DNA of 64,000 bases from JANMDU01 sp043777675 (GTDB taxonomy: Bacteria; Pseudomonadota; Gammaproteobacteria; Burkholderiales; Burkholderiaceae_C), in assembly GCA_043777675.1 (NCBI GenBank), contig JAYWHR010000079.1, forward strand, positions 18,425-82,424. The letters are read 5' to 3'. Below are positions 27,501 to 35,826 of this stretch, piece by piece. The translations under genes were made by a program, and so were the position numbers. Positions within the stretch are counted from its first letter, which is position 1. Each line of letters begins with the position of its first letter. The notes under the pieces are model-generated. The model was not told the DNA's origin. It ran no database searches and saw only the letters and a list, made by a program, of their open reading frames with translations.

Positions 27501-30500
27501 TTTGCGAACCTACGCCCAGGTACTTACCAAGTGCGCGAAATTCAGCCTGCTACGCCGAGTGTGTTCGATGGTACGGTCACAGTAGGCTCTGTCAGTTATG
27601 CATTGTCTGGTACGCCAACTGCCGTCGTAGGCGCTGTGATCACGGAGCTACCAAGCGCTGCATCCGGTGCTGGAGAGGGCGTGCAGGCGATTGTGCTCGG
27701 CTCTGGCGCTGCTGGTGCAGGGTACAACTTTGGTGAAGTGCCTAGATTGTCGATTTCAGGGCGCGTTATCCTAGATAACAATGCCAACGGCACACTTGAA
27801 CTTGGCGAGACCGGCCTGCCCAACGTCACCACGACTGTACGTTTATGCGCAGATGCGGCATGCAACACAGTCATCGCTAGCACGGTGACCCATGCGACTA
27901 CGGGTAACTATCAATTCAATGATGTGCCACCCGGCAATTACTTTGTGGTTGAAGATCAACCTGCTGGTTATGCATCTAGCACAGCCAACACAGTCCCGGT
28001 GACCTTGACGACGACCAGCGCCTCGGATCGCAATTTCTTGGAGACGGCAGCGCAGATCAGCGGCACGGTGTACAACGATAACAACGCAAACGGTGTGTTA
28101 GATGCGGGCGATACGCCGATTGTGGGGGCCGTGTTGCGCCTGTGTTTAACCAGCCAGACAAGTGCCTCTTGTGCATCAAGCCCCTGGGCAACGGCCACGT
28201 CGCTCGCGACGGGCAGCTACACCTTCGCCAACATTCCTGCTCCGCCCGCCGGGAACAGTTATGTGATTGTCGAAGATGAAAGCCTCGCGCCGCTCACCAC
28301 AATAGCCAACGGCACGGCGACTGTCGGCGTTTTGACCGGCGGCACCTCGATGATCAATGGCAGCACCGTGGCGGGCGAGCAAGGCCCAGCGTTCACGGGC
28401 AACAGCACCATTAACGCCATCAGTTTTGTCATGCCAACTTCGCCAGCCATCGGAACTCCGGTGATCGGCTTAGGCTACAACTTTGGCGAACGGCCAGAGG
28501 CGGGCATCAGTGGCCGTGTGTTTGTAGATCGTGACTTCACCAATGGCACGACAGGTACATACAACTCAGTTACAGATACTCCTCTACTCTCCAATGGCGC
28601 GACGATGATCACCCTGTGCAGTGCCGACCCCGGCGCTGGCGCTTGCCCACCTTCGAACATTCTCGCAACCACCACAACAGCGGCAGATGGCACTTACAAC
28701 TTCTCCAATGTTCCCGCTGGTAGCTACTGGGTCATCGAAGATCAGCCTGCAGGCTACGGATCTAGTTCGCCCAATGTGCAGGCTGTCACGCGTTCTGGCG
28801 ACGCTCCTGTGATTGGTGTGAACTTCGCCGACACGCTTGCCAGCATCTCTGGGCGCGTCTACCAAGATAATGATGCCAGCGGCGCATCCAGCGCGGGCGA
28901 TTCGGGTCTTGGCGGTGTCGTTGTGGAGTTGTATTTGTCTGGCAACACGACAACACCTGTGCAAACAACCACTACGACGTCAATCAGCGGCACCTACACC
29001 TTTGCCAATTTGCCCGCACCTCCGAGCGGCCAGACCTACTTCATCAAGGAAGGCGGCATACCAGCAGGCTTGAATAATGGCACAACAACGGTTGGCATAT
29101 TGTCAGTATCAGGTGCAGCAGCTGCGCCCGTAGGCACGGCCAACAACCCGGCCAGCACCATCAACAACATCAGCTGGACGCCCACAGTGGCACCGTTCAA
29201 TGGTTCAGCAGCAAACGGCACGGATTACAACTTCGGCGAGCTTCCCGTCAACAGTATTTCCGGCAATGTGATCCTGGATCGCGATTTCAATGGCTCCACC
29301 AGTTCGGGCGATGTGCCTTTGCCGGTGACAACGACGCTCACCTTGTGCCGTACCAATCAAGAGCCTTGCGTGGGATCCAACGTCATTGCCACGACGACCA
29401 GCACACTGGGCGGTACCTACACATTCAGTGGCGTGACACCCGGCACTTATTTTGTTGTGCAAGATCAACCGTCTGGTTATGCATCAAGCTCTTCCAATGT
29501 TTCTGCGCCGATCAACGTCACAGCCACTGCGATTAACAATATCAACTTCTATGAAACCGGCGCTCGCCTAAGTGGTGCGGTTTACTGGGATGCCAACTAT
29601 TCCGGTGCACTGGATGGAACAGATCCGCGTTTACCCAATGTGCTCGTGCGCTTGTGCCGTGATGCAGCATGTAGCTCAGTGGTTGCGACTGTCACCACCA
29701 CAGCCGCAGGTCTCTACCAGTTCGACGACGTGCCCGCGCCAGCAACCGGCCAAAGCTATTACATCGTCGAACCAAGCTCAATCAACACGGGAACGACGAC
29801 ATTGGGCGATGGGACGACCACCGTTGGTAGCTTTTCAGTTGGCGGTACAGGAGGCAGCAGCAGCGTTGGTATAGCCAACAGCCTAGCGAGTCGCATCGAC
29901 AACGTTAGCTGGACACCGCCGAGCACTGTCGTTACGGGTGCACCTGCAGTCATCGGCACAAACTTTAACTTTGGCGAAGTGGAAGGCTTTGATGTATCGG
30001 GTCGCGTCTTTCTTGACCGCAACCGCAACGGCAGCTCAGATGAGCCAGCAGGCAATGGCATGAATGCGGTCGTCGTTACTTTGTGTCGAACGGCGGCCAT
30101 GCCTTGCATGGGTAGCAATATCGTCGCCACAACAACAACAGCTACCGACGGTAACTACACCTTCGTCAAAGTACCGCCCGGAAGCTATTTCATGCAAGAG
30201 TCTCAGCCTGCCGGTTATGGCTCTACGCCCACCTTGTCTGCGCCTTCCGTCACCGATGTGCGCCCATTCACTGTGAGCGGCGCGCCTTTAGCAGGCATTG
30301 ATTTCGCCGACACGCTCTCGAGCATCAGTGGTTTGGTCTATTTAGACAACAACGGTGATCAATCCTTGAATCCAGCCGAAACTGTGCGCTTGCGAGGCAT
30401 CACCATCACGCTTGCTGGCATGGATGCCAATGGCGAGAGCATCTCGCGCACCACACAGACTGCCGCAGACGGCACGTATCGCTTTGATGATCTCAAGACG

Positions 30501-32477
30501 GGGACTTACACAGTCACTGAAACGCAGCCTGCGATCTACGGTAATGGCGCTGCTACGCCAGGTAGTACCGGCGGCACAGGTGGCTCAAACACCAACGTTA
30601 TTTCTGCCATCAATCTGCCGTCAGGCACAGACAGCGTTAGTAATAACTTCGGTGATGTACCTCGCAATGGAGCAGTCTCGGGCAGCTTGTGGCGCGACAA
30701 CAATCATGACCGCATCAAAGATGCGGGAGAGCCCCCACTGGTTGGCTGGAGTGTGCAGCTCTATCGTGTGCCAGTTGGCGGTGGCACACCTACACTCGTC
30801 GCCTCAACGATTTCGGACGCGAACGGGTCATACAGCTTCACCGGTCAAGAGGTTGGCGCGGGCTACAGCATCCGATTCGTTGCACCAAGCGGCGCAGTGT
30901 TTGGTGGCGCCGTTAACGGAGAGGCCGGCACACCCGTGCCTGGCGGGTCGCAAGTCGTTCGCGGTGAACTCACGAACTTGACGCTGCAACCCAACACCAA
31001 TATTCCTCAGCAGTCGTTGCCTGTGGATCCATCCGGTGTGGTCTACGATTCAGACACGCGTCTGCCTGTCCCCGGAGCTCAGGTCACTTTTGCACCGATT
31101 GGCTCCTGCCCTGGCTTCAATGCAGCGACTGACTTGGTGGGTGGCGCAGCGAATGCCACTCAAACGGTTGGCGCAGATGGTTTCTATCAATTTTTGCTTA
31201 ATCCCACCGCGCCAGCGTGCAGATACGGCATCACGACAACGCCGCCTGCTGGCTACGTTGCCGATCCAGCCATTCCCGCGCAGCCGACACCATTTGTGCC
31301 GCCCAATCGGCCACCGAATGCGCCTGTGTTGATTGTCCCGCACGGCAATGCCCCACAGGCGGCAGACCCCACCACTTGGTATCAAACTTTTGATCTCAAT
31401 AGCAATAGTCGAGATATATTGAATAATCACATCCCCCTTGTGTCTAGCAATCGACCAGTGTTGTTCATCAGCAAAGTTGCTGCTAAGGCTAGCGTAGAGC
31501 TGGGAGACACTGTGAAATACACGGTGAAGGTGCGTTACGTATCTGGAAATGCTCCTTTGCCGTTAGTGCGTGTTGTTGACAGCATGCCGGCAGGCTTCAA
31601 GCTGATACCCGGAAGTTCTTTCGCCTCAGTTCCGACAGGAGCAGCTGCGCAGGCCATCCCTGTTGCCAACATCCTCGGCGCTCCCGGCGCTGTTGTGACT
31701 TACAACATTCCATTGCCCGGTAGCGCATTCAATGTGGGCCAAGAGCTGGAATTGACCTATCGCGTGCGAGTCGGTGTTGGCTCTATGCAAGGTGATGGCA
31801 TCAACCGTGCGCAAGCAACGTCTATTGGTGTCATCCGCTCCAATATTGCGCAAGCCAAAGTGAAGGTCAACCCCGGCGTCTTCACCAGTGATGCTTGTAT
31901 CGTTGGCAAAATTTTTGTCGATTGCAACAACAACCACATTCAGGATGCCGAAGAACTTGGCGTACCCGGCGTGCGCCTTTATCTGAATGACGGCCAATAT
32001 TTGATCTCTGATTCCGAGGGTAAATACAGCTTGTGCGGCCTTGAGCCCAAGAGTCATGTCTTGAAGGTTGATCAACTCACTTTGCCACGAGGCTCACGCC
32101 TGACGACGACCAGCAACCGCAATTTAGGTAACGCAGACAGCCTGTGGTTAGATTTGAAGAATGGTGAGATGCAACAAGCCGACTTTGCAATTGGCTCTTG
32201 CTCGAACACCGTACTTGAGCAGGTTAAAGCGCGCAGAGCTCAAGGCGAGGTGCGTTCGATTGACAACGAACGCAAAACCGGCGCACCCCTGAAATTCGAA
32301 GGTAAGAGTGCCAACTATCCTGATCAGGGAACAGATAGCGCCAATCAGCCGTTGATCCAGAATAGGCCTCCAGGAGCGCCGCCACTTCAAAGTGATGCTG
32401 AAAACAATTCACCTATGCCCCAGTTGCCTGCTGCCAGCAGCAACACACCCGGCAGCAATATCCGTTTAATGAAATAA
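21552..32477 (+). CDS. Giant secreted repeat protein with DUF11-like and SdrD-B-like domains
   Basis: A 3641-aa protein. The start at 21552 has GAGGA eight bases upstream and gives a clean signal peptide (MGSNKLWRASLLVFAGLVNA then FALA-ASDF). A longer ATG at 21510 does not. Residues about 30-1350 hold DUF11-like beta domains (for example ADLEIIPVVGARKVPLGA and TDLAISAKQTITPSPVN). From about 1355 to 3270 come some fifteen SdrD-B/prealbumin-like repeats of the form SGxVYxDxNxNGxxDxGE ... PGxYxVxExQPAGY, whose Asp/Asn loops suggest calcium binding. Many later repeats hold a cysteine pair. A last DUF11 domain (about 3300) and a cysteine-bearing prealbumin domain (CIVGKIFVDCNNN, about 3450) precede a polar, disordered tail. 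There is no LPXTG, autotransporter barrel or RTX motif. It heads a three-gene locus. Confidence 0.9.
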   Translation: MGSNKLWRASLLVFAGLVNAGFALAASDFNISAFNYDNQPTPLATSMTTMFRVSVGSVGDAPTPGIPVRVSIQVPAGIAVVASSIPSYCVLVGAAAASPSTAGTQILQCTLPDGAIAGAGTSEEIAFVGRAVVPNASAYSASACIDNTFGTEYPVAPSNCQPYPGDSDTSNDVGTTLAQINAANDLSILVSPVAPENVTTGSPYTFTAKVSTNGLDEVPAGQVQAEFNLQPGFQNASAAAISAASPGWTCTVTGAKVTCILIAAVPSNPSGNTVGLPDIRIPGVIVATAGTVAIDASVESNDITSNVSDPKPENNGPIVKTLNVSAGGNVRAEKSFLGQAGVATAAVNGTTTVRIGASLDAGSAPLPAGATVTDNFSGMIAQGFAVGTPPAGCVFATPVMTCTTTAPLNAGSSVFFNIPLTNPAVLPAVTTGVNQAVVTPPAGFTDSNPTDNTRSLPYQVVAPYADLEIIPVVGARKVPLGATILRGVTIQNNGPLAVTYGPSAPLRAFGNIAPQENGGTGVPTCPPMPIGIWQNCSVQGTRLLFDTGNSVGTLPVGASTVPATFTSTAPVSPAAAGSGPATQVCAGQQILDLLSLSPSTGPQPAERTGASGVNGPASEYANDCKLSRGIEYINAAVSSGDLQITKTVATLTAGQVCDPSTSGFATAQTLAAIATNDNALCFRMEVKNENPNRPGVVWGGAPAVYTHGTAPDYFIEDTLPMYWGITGTSGENLPSPQAFTLAPVLNAGAGEACSLTGSNIRCNLKSLAPNATRVLYVRVARGMLDGTFVNTANTDSNNLLEPDDVPGSSGFANNSATATSVVNPVVDLQVTAKALSPNPIPVGKLGQYVFTYRNLGPNPSQQARVEDVIDTTRWEIVGTPINTRGEACVLVANTPAVGRTTVRCDLSTTPFARTEEFQVVISVRPLFPYAQPANSADGFSDGVGSPGYINPGNGLPLSVPVSGMPGYTNTAQITTTRAIEVERSLTNNTNSVLVKVAPPRFDLIMSKTDSGSGLFGDNLSYPNQVSYRVTMVNSGVSKITGVHAVDLKPVLASGNVANFGATSAVVNNGATRTLNLTSAVFETSFTDGRTPPSSGTTCTNNSPLSGMIRCDMSDVVAQRYMLPGESISWRLTFDVDPASPTIRGNLVLPNRIRGASNEAPFDMTLPGTVDYDKDQVRNATENTTWFAPTDLAISAKQTITPSPVNLNQTAQFNITFNNNGPSPIRKVRITENLPPGFTFVSASFVKIGTSLPGTSGDYPVSCSGVTTVVCDIGNANSTSGDFSAGPAATHSGQLQVITQVTNWAAVQAAGFDPTSLVNTAVIEPGLDPLNDKPLGKDSVSNNNNGTSTIAVLKTSLSGKVCQVTQGTSQADAASKNCPGTAAIANVTIKICGVDAFGSNIGGGTPAANADCANPVTGLTNGSGDWEILVPPGNYTIVETQPAGFSDYTEQAGSAGGVIATGPQTTAINSGLNFGASPEENKISGVLVPAAGSSAQRNPIGYNFTEIVNTGLSGFVYEDLNNNGQKDAGEPGIRGASVRLTGADFDGNFVDITVNTDNNGLYQFSVPPSNPTGYTLTQIQPAGYFDGKEHKGNAAGAQAAANVVANSEANNSALGYSTAGNPVATGTTNTATDIITNVVLVEGQGQSQHNFGEIRPGTITGVVYVDSNGNVSKQGGEVTLPNVTVTLSGTDFLGNPVSRVVQTNASGTYTFDGLLPGDYNVLVANSPGYSHTGASVEGPNALGTQYAPRTSDTPSITPAAGAAAGGALTPSINSIRLGPGGISQGNNFGERGSDLSGRVCEDYNNDGICQAGEPGIGGVTIMLTGTDAGGNIMTRTAVTSGTGLWVINDVPAPNGTGYTLEEAQPAGFLDGRQSLGSLTPYAGGASTTPGATSPTDVTTPAVRDRMTGIVFTSASQGLNYDFSEVRAASLQGFAYLDLNQNGARDLGAEPGITGVTIELTGTNDVGQLVALTTTLTTSPDGSYSFANLRPGTYQVREIQPATPSVFDGTVTVGSVSYALSGTPTAVVGAVITELPSAASGAGEGVQAIVLGSGAAGAGYNFGEVPRLSISGRVILDNNANGTLELGETGLPNVTTTVRLCADAACNTVIASTVTHATTGNYQFNDVPPGNYFVVEDQPAGYASSTANTVPVTLTTTSASDRNFLETAAQISGTVYNDNNANGVLDAGDTPIVGAVLRLCLTSQTSASCASSPWATATSLATGSYTFANIPAPPAGNSYVIVEDESLAPLTTIANGTATVGVLTGGTSMINGSTVAGEQGPAFTGNSTINAISFVMPTSPAIGTPVIGLGYNFGERPEAGISGRVFVDRDFTNGTTGTYNSVTDTPLLSNGATMITLCSADPGAGACPPSNILATTTTAADGTYNFSNVPAGSYWVIEDQPAGYGSSSPNVQAVTRSGDAPVIGVNFADTLASISGRVYQDNDASGASSAGDSGLGGVVVELYLSGNTTTPVQTTTTTSISGTYTFANLPAPPSGQTYFIKEGGIPAGLNNGTTTVGILSVSGAAAAPVGTANNPASTINNISWTPTVAPFNGSAANGTDYNFGELPVNSISGNVILDRDFNGSTSSGDVPLPVTTTLTLCRTNQEPCVGSNVIATTTSTLGGTYTFSGVTPGTYFVVQDQPSGYASSSSNVSAPINVTATAINNINFYETGARLSGAVYWDANYSGALDGTDPRLPNVLVRLCRDAACSSVVATVTTTAAGLYQFDDVPAPATGQSYYIVEPSSINTGTTTLGDGTTTVGSFSVGGTGGSSSVGIANSLASRIDNVSWTPPSTVVTGAPAVIGTNFNFGEVEGFDVSGRVFLDRNRNGSSDEPAGNGMNAVVVTLCRTAAMPCMGSNIVATTTTATDGNYTFVKVPPGSYFMQESQPAGYGSTPTLSAPSVTDVRPFTVSGAPLAGIDFADTLSSISGLVYLDNNGDQSLNPAETVRLRGITITLAGMDANGESISRTTQTAADGTYRFDDLKTGTYTVTETQPAIYGNGAATPGSTGGTGGSNTNVISAINLPSGTDSVSNNFGDVPRNGAVSGSLWRDNNHDRIKDAGEPPLVGWSVQLYRVPVGGGTPTLVASTISDANGSYSFTGQEVGAGYSIRFVAPSGAVFGGAVNGEAGTPVPGGSQVVRGELTNLTLQPNTNIPQQSLPVDPSGVVYDSDTRLPVPGAQVTFAPIGSCPGFNAATDLVGGAANATQTVGADGFYQFLLNPTAPACRYGITTTPPAGYVADPAIPAQPTPFVPPNRPPNAPVLIVPHGNAPQAADPTTWYQTFDLNSNSRDILNNHIPLVSSNRPVLFISKVAAKASVELGDTVKYTVKVRYVSGNAPLPLVRVVDSMPAGFKLIPGSSFASVPTGAAAQAIPVANILGAPGAVVTYNIPLPGSAFNVGQELELTYRVRVGVGSMQGDGINRAQATSIGVIRSNIAQAKVKVNPGVFTSDACIVGKIFVDCNNNHIQDAEELGVPGVRLYLNDGQYLISDSEGKYSLCGLEPKSHVLKVDQLTLPRGSRLTTTSNRNLGNADSLWLDLKNGEMQQADFAIGSCSNTVLEQVKARRAQGEVRSIDNERKTGAPLKFEGKSANYPDQGTDSANQPLIQNRPPGAPPLQSDAENNSPMPQLPAASSNTPGSNIRLMK

Positions 32478-32487
32478 GGAGGCGACC

Positions 32488-35400
32488 ATGAACACAACGA
32501 AACGCCTCTCCATGCTCTCTCCGCTAGCTATCGCTGCCAGTTTGTTGATCCAGAGCCTAGCCATGGCGCAAACTCCACCGGCGGGCGGCAGCTATCGTGG
32601 TGAATCCACCGCACCGCCCGTGGGCACAGCGCCACAAGTTTTCCCGGGCACTTCCAATGGCAGCGTAGACTACCGCGCCAACGCACAAGTCGCACGCTTG
32701 GTGGTTGAAGTAGAGAAAAACAACTTGCCTGCAGACGGCGTGAATTCCAACCGGATCACGATCCGAGCTTTGGATACCAACGGCAATCTAATTCTGAACC
32801 CAACTGGCAAGCTTTACGCCACGATTGAAGTCAGTGGCGGCCGTGTAGTGATTGATGGCGCGAAGACCGATGAATTGGGTCCAGGCCGCCGCGATGCAGA
32901 TCGCGTGATCCCTGGCACGCAAGTCGAGCTAAAAAATGGTTCTGTAGTCGTCACGTTGCTCGCACCTGTTGAACCGCAAGACGTTCGCGTGCGTGTGACG
33001 ATGGGCTCAGCAGTTGCTCAAGGCATGGTTTCCTATGTGCCTGAGCTACGTGAGTTCGTGGCGGCAGGTCTATTGGAGGGCATCGTTGCTGCGCGCAGCA
33101 AAGGGAATATTTCGCCAACTCGCATCGACGATGGATTTGAGAAAGAGTTGCGTCGCTGGGTCAACAGCACCAGCGATGGCAAGCGCAGCTACGGCGTGCG
33201 GAGTGCTTTTTTTGTCAAAGGCGCTCTCCAGAACGATTGGTTAATCACAGTCGCTGCAGATTCCGACAAAGAGCGCAAATCGCGCTTGTTTAGCGATCCT
33301 CGCGCCGATGAGGTGTATCCCGTTTATGGCGACAGCGCGTTGCGTGGCAGCGAAGCAAAAAGCTCCGACCGCATTTACGTCCGGTTGGACAAGGGCAAAA
33401 CCTACGGCTTGTACGGCGACTTCAACACCGGCGACGGCTTCAGTCAGCTCACCGGCGGCGGTAGCGTTGCGGGTGCAAAGCTTCGCAATCTGGGTGCCTA
33501 CAACCGTACTGCGACTGGCCTGCGAGGCCATGTCGAAGATACCGGTTACTTCGCCAATGCTTATTACTTTCACGACAGTCTTAAGCAAGTGGTGGAAGAG
33601 TATCGCGGCAACGGAACCTCTGGGCCTTACTATGTCGCTTCTCGTTCAGGTTTGCAAGGCACAGAAAAAGTAGAGCTCATCACGCGCGAGCGCAACCAAC
33701 TGGGTTTGGTAGTCAGTGTTCTGTCACTGATCCGCTTGGAGGATTACACATTTGAGCCTTTCAGTGGTGCCATTTTGCTCAAATCACCAGCGCCTTCGCT
33801 AGATAGCAATGGCAACCCTATCTTTTTGAGAATCACCTACGAGGTAGAGCAAGGTGGCCCGTCTTTCGCGGCTTATGGGGTAGATGGCCAAGTCAAACTG
33901 GGTTCACGTTGGGAAGTGGGTGGAAGCCTCGCTCGCGATGACAACCCATTGTCGCCCTACTCACTGGCCAGCGTCAACACTGCTGTGCAAATCACTGAAA
34001 ACACGCGATTTGTAGCTGAGATTGCACGTTCGCAATCAACGCGCTACCTTGCGGCGGGAATGTCTACCACTACACCGTCTGGCGCAGCGGGTGAAGTGAA
34101 GGATGATCGTACTGGCAATGCTTGGCGTTTGGAAATCGCGCACAAAAAAGAAGCTTTTGAAGCTTCCGCATGGGTCTTGAAGTCAGATGTTGATTTTTAT
34201 AATCCGACCGCATCTGTTAGCGAAGGCAAGGCCGATGCAGGCGCCAAAGCGGCGTATCAATTAAACGAGCGTGCCCAAATATATGGTGAGATCAACCGCA
34301 CCCAACAGCGCAGTGCTTCTGATGATCCGGCACGTGACTCGTTGGCCGTGGGTGTGAGGCTCAAAATAACACCTACTCTTCAAGCTGATGCAGCGGTGCG
34401 ACGCTCTCGCGAAGATGCAGGTTTTGTGGGTAGCTCAACGATCAGCAGCAATCCATTTGGCGGTGGTGGATTTTTTGGTACGAGCAACAGCGTGAATCCG
34501 GCAAGCGGCATCAGCAACACGCCCGCTGCTACGGGTGCCACAAACACGATGGATCGCGAAGCGACCAGTGTGCGTTTAGGTCTCAAATGGACGCCAGATG
34601 AGCGTTGGGGTCTGAGCGGAGAAGTGGAGCTTGGCAATGAATCTCAGCGACGCTTTGCCCTCGGTGCGCAGTATCAAATCGCTGAGCGCGCAAAAGTTTA
34701 TGGTCGATATGAGCACCAACGCGGCCTGACCTCTGCCAGCGCACTCAACCCTGATGATAAGAGCAATGCACTTAGTTTCGGCGTTGAGTCCAGCTACATG
34801 CAAGGCGGGACATTGTTTAGCGAGTACCGACTGCGCGATGCCCTATCAGGATCAGCGGCAGCAACGCGTGATATGCAATTGGCAACGGGTGTACGTAACA
34901 CTTGGAATGTCCGAGAGGGCTTGGCTTTCACAACGAATGCAGAATTTTTACGCGCTCTTCAAGGCAGTGTTCGTCACGCCGTTGCAATCGGCGCTGGCGT
35001 GGACTATCGGGTCAGTGAGCTCACGCAAGTGTCGGGCCGTATCGAGTGGCGCAAGCTATTTGACGATACCACTGCGGTAGGTGATCAAACAGAGAATCAA
35101 TATCTCAGTACGCTGAGTGTTGCTCGCAAGATGGATCGGGATTGGACTTTTTTGGCCCGCAACTATCTTCTTATCAACAGCTACTCCAACGGAAATCGAC
35201 TGCAAGATCGCTTGCAAATTGGTCTGGCTTGGCGGCCTGTGGATCACAACCGCTTCAACACGCTAGCGCGTTATGAATACAAAACGCAGCGCGATACGCG
35301 CAGTATCGCTACGCCAGAGGATACCTACCGCGTTCATATCGTCTCATCACATACCACTTACCATCCCAGCCGCCCGTGGTGGCTGAGTGGGCGCGTGGCA

Positions 35401-35772
35401 TATAAATACTCCAACGGTAGTTTTACCAATCCTGACGCCAGTGTTGTGCAAGACAACTTCAGCGCCATCCTAGTTGGTGGTCGTATGACTTACGATATTT
35501 CTGAGAATTGGGATGTCAGTCTGATGGGTAGCGTGTTCCAAGGCCTCAAGGGTGATAAAGGTCGCCAATATGCAGCCGGCATCGAAGTGGGCTATCTTCT
35601 TCGCCAAGATTTGTGGCTGTCAGGCGGATTCAACTGGACGGGTTTCTCGGATCGTGATTTGACGGCTGGTGAATACACGAACCGTGGTGCCTACCTCCGT
35701 CTGCGCTTCAAGTTCGATGAGAACGTTTTCCGCAGTGAGGCGAAATCTGTGAATCGTGCGCTTGATCGCTAA
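32488..35772 (+). CDS. Outer-membrane beta-barrel protein with N-terminal Big-1-like domain
   Basis: A 1094-aa protein with a strong AGGAGG site and only ten bases after the giant gene, so cotranscribed. A signal peptide (about residues 1-27) is followed by a bacterial immunoglobulin-like domain of the invasin/Big-1 kind (about 65-185, KNNLPADGVNSNRITIRALDT). A conserved linker with VYPVYGDSALRG leads to a long C-terminal region of alternating amphipathic strands (about 250-1094), typical of a large outer-membrane barrel. It has no TonB box, plug or POTRA domain that I can see. The simplest reading is a dedicated outer-membrane anchor or exporter of the giant protein; this is inference from gene order. 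Confidence 0.8.
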   Translation: MNTTKRLSMLSPLAIAASLLIQSLAMAQTPPAGGSYRGESTAPPVGTAPQVFPGTSNGSVDYRANAQVARLVVEVEKNNLPADGVNSNRITIRALDTNGNLILNPTGKLYATIEVSGGRVVIDGAKTDELGPGRRDADRVIPGTQVELKNGSVVVTLLAPVEPQDVRVRVTMGSAVAQGMVSYVPELREFVAAGLLEGIVAARSKGNISPTRIDDGFEKELRRWVNSTSDGKRSYGVRSAFFVKGALQNDWLITVAADSDKERKSRLFSDPRADEVYPVYGDSALRGSEAKSSDRIYVRLDKGKTYGLYGDFNTGDGFSQLTGGGSVAGAKLRNLGAYNRTATGLRGHVEDTGYFANAYYFHDSLKQVVEEYRGNGTSGPYYVASRSGLQGTEKVELITRERNQLGLVVSVLSLIRLEDYTFEPFSGAILLKSPAPSLDSNGNPIFLRITYEVEQGGPSFAAYGVDGQVKLGSRWEVGGSLARDDNPLSPYSLASVNTAVQITENTRFVAEIARSQSTRYLAAGMSTTTPSGAAGEVKDDRTGNAWRLEIAHKKEAFEASAWVLKSDVDFYNPTASVSEGKADAGAKAAYQLNERAQIYGEINRTQQRSASDDPARDSLAVGVRLKITPTLQADAAVRRSREDAGFVGSSTISSNPFGGGGFFGTSNSVNPASGISNTPAATGATNTMDREATSVRLGLKWTPDERWGLSGEVELGNESQRRFALGAQYQIAERAKVYGRYEHQRGLTSASALNPDDKSNALSFGVESSYMQGGTLFSEYRLRDALSGSAAATRDMQLATGVRNTWNVREGLAFTTNAEFLRALQGSVRHAVAIGAGVDYRVSELTQVSGRIEWRKLFDDTTAVGDQTENQYLSTLSVARKMDRDWTFLARNYLLINSYSNGNRLQDRLQIGLAWRPVDHNRFNTLARYEYKTQRDTRSIATPEDTYRVHIVSSHTTYHPSRPWWLSGRVAYKYSNGSFTNPDASVVQDNFSAILVGGRMTYDISENWDVSLMGSVFQGLKGDKGRQYAAGIEVGYLLRQDLWLSGGFNWTGFSDRDLTAGEYTNRGAYLRLRFKFDENVFRSEAKSVNRALDR

Positions 35773-35826
35773 GCCGTAAGGCATCTCCATTTTTTTAAAT
35801 TTCCCAAATTCTGCTTGAGGCTATCT

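Noticed and set aside
25612..31440. Periodic DNA similarity that might suggest CRISPR or satellite DNA
   Set aside because: The period comes from protein repeats of about 100-150 residues in one open frame; repeat units differ in DNA sequence and spacing.
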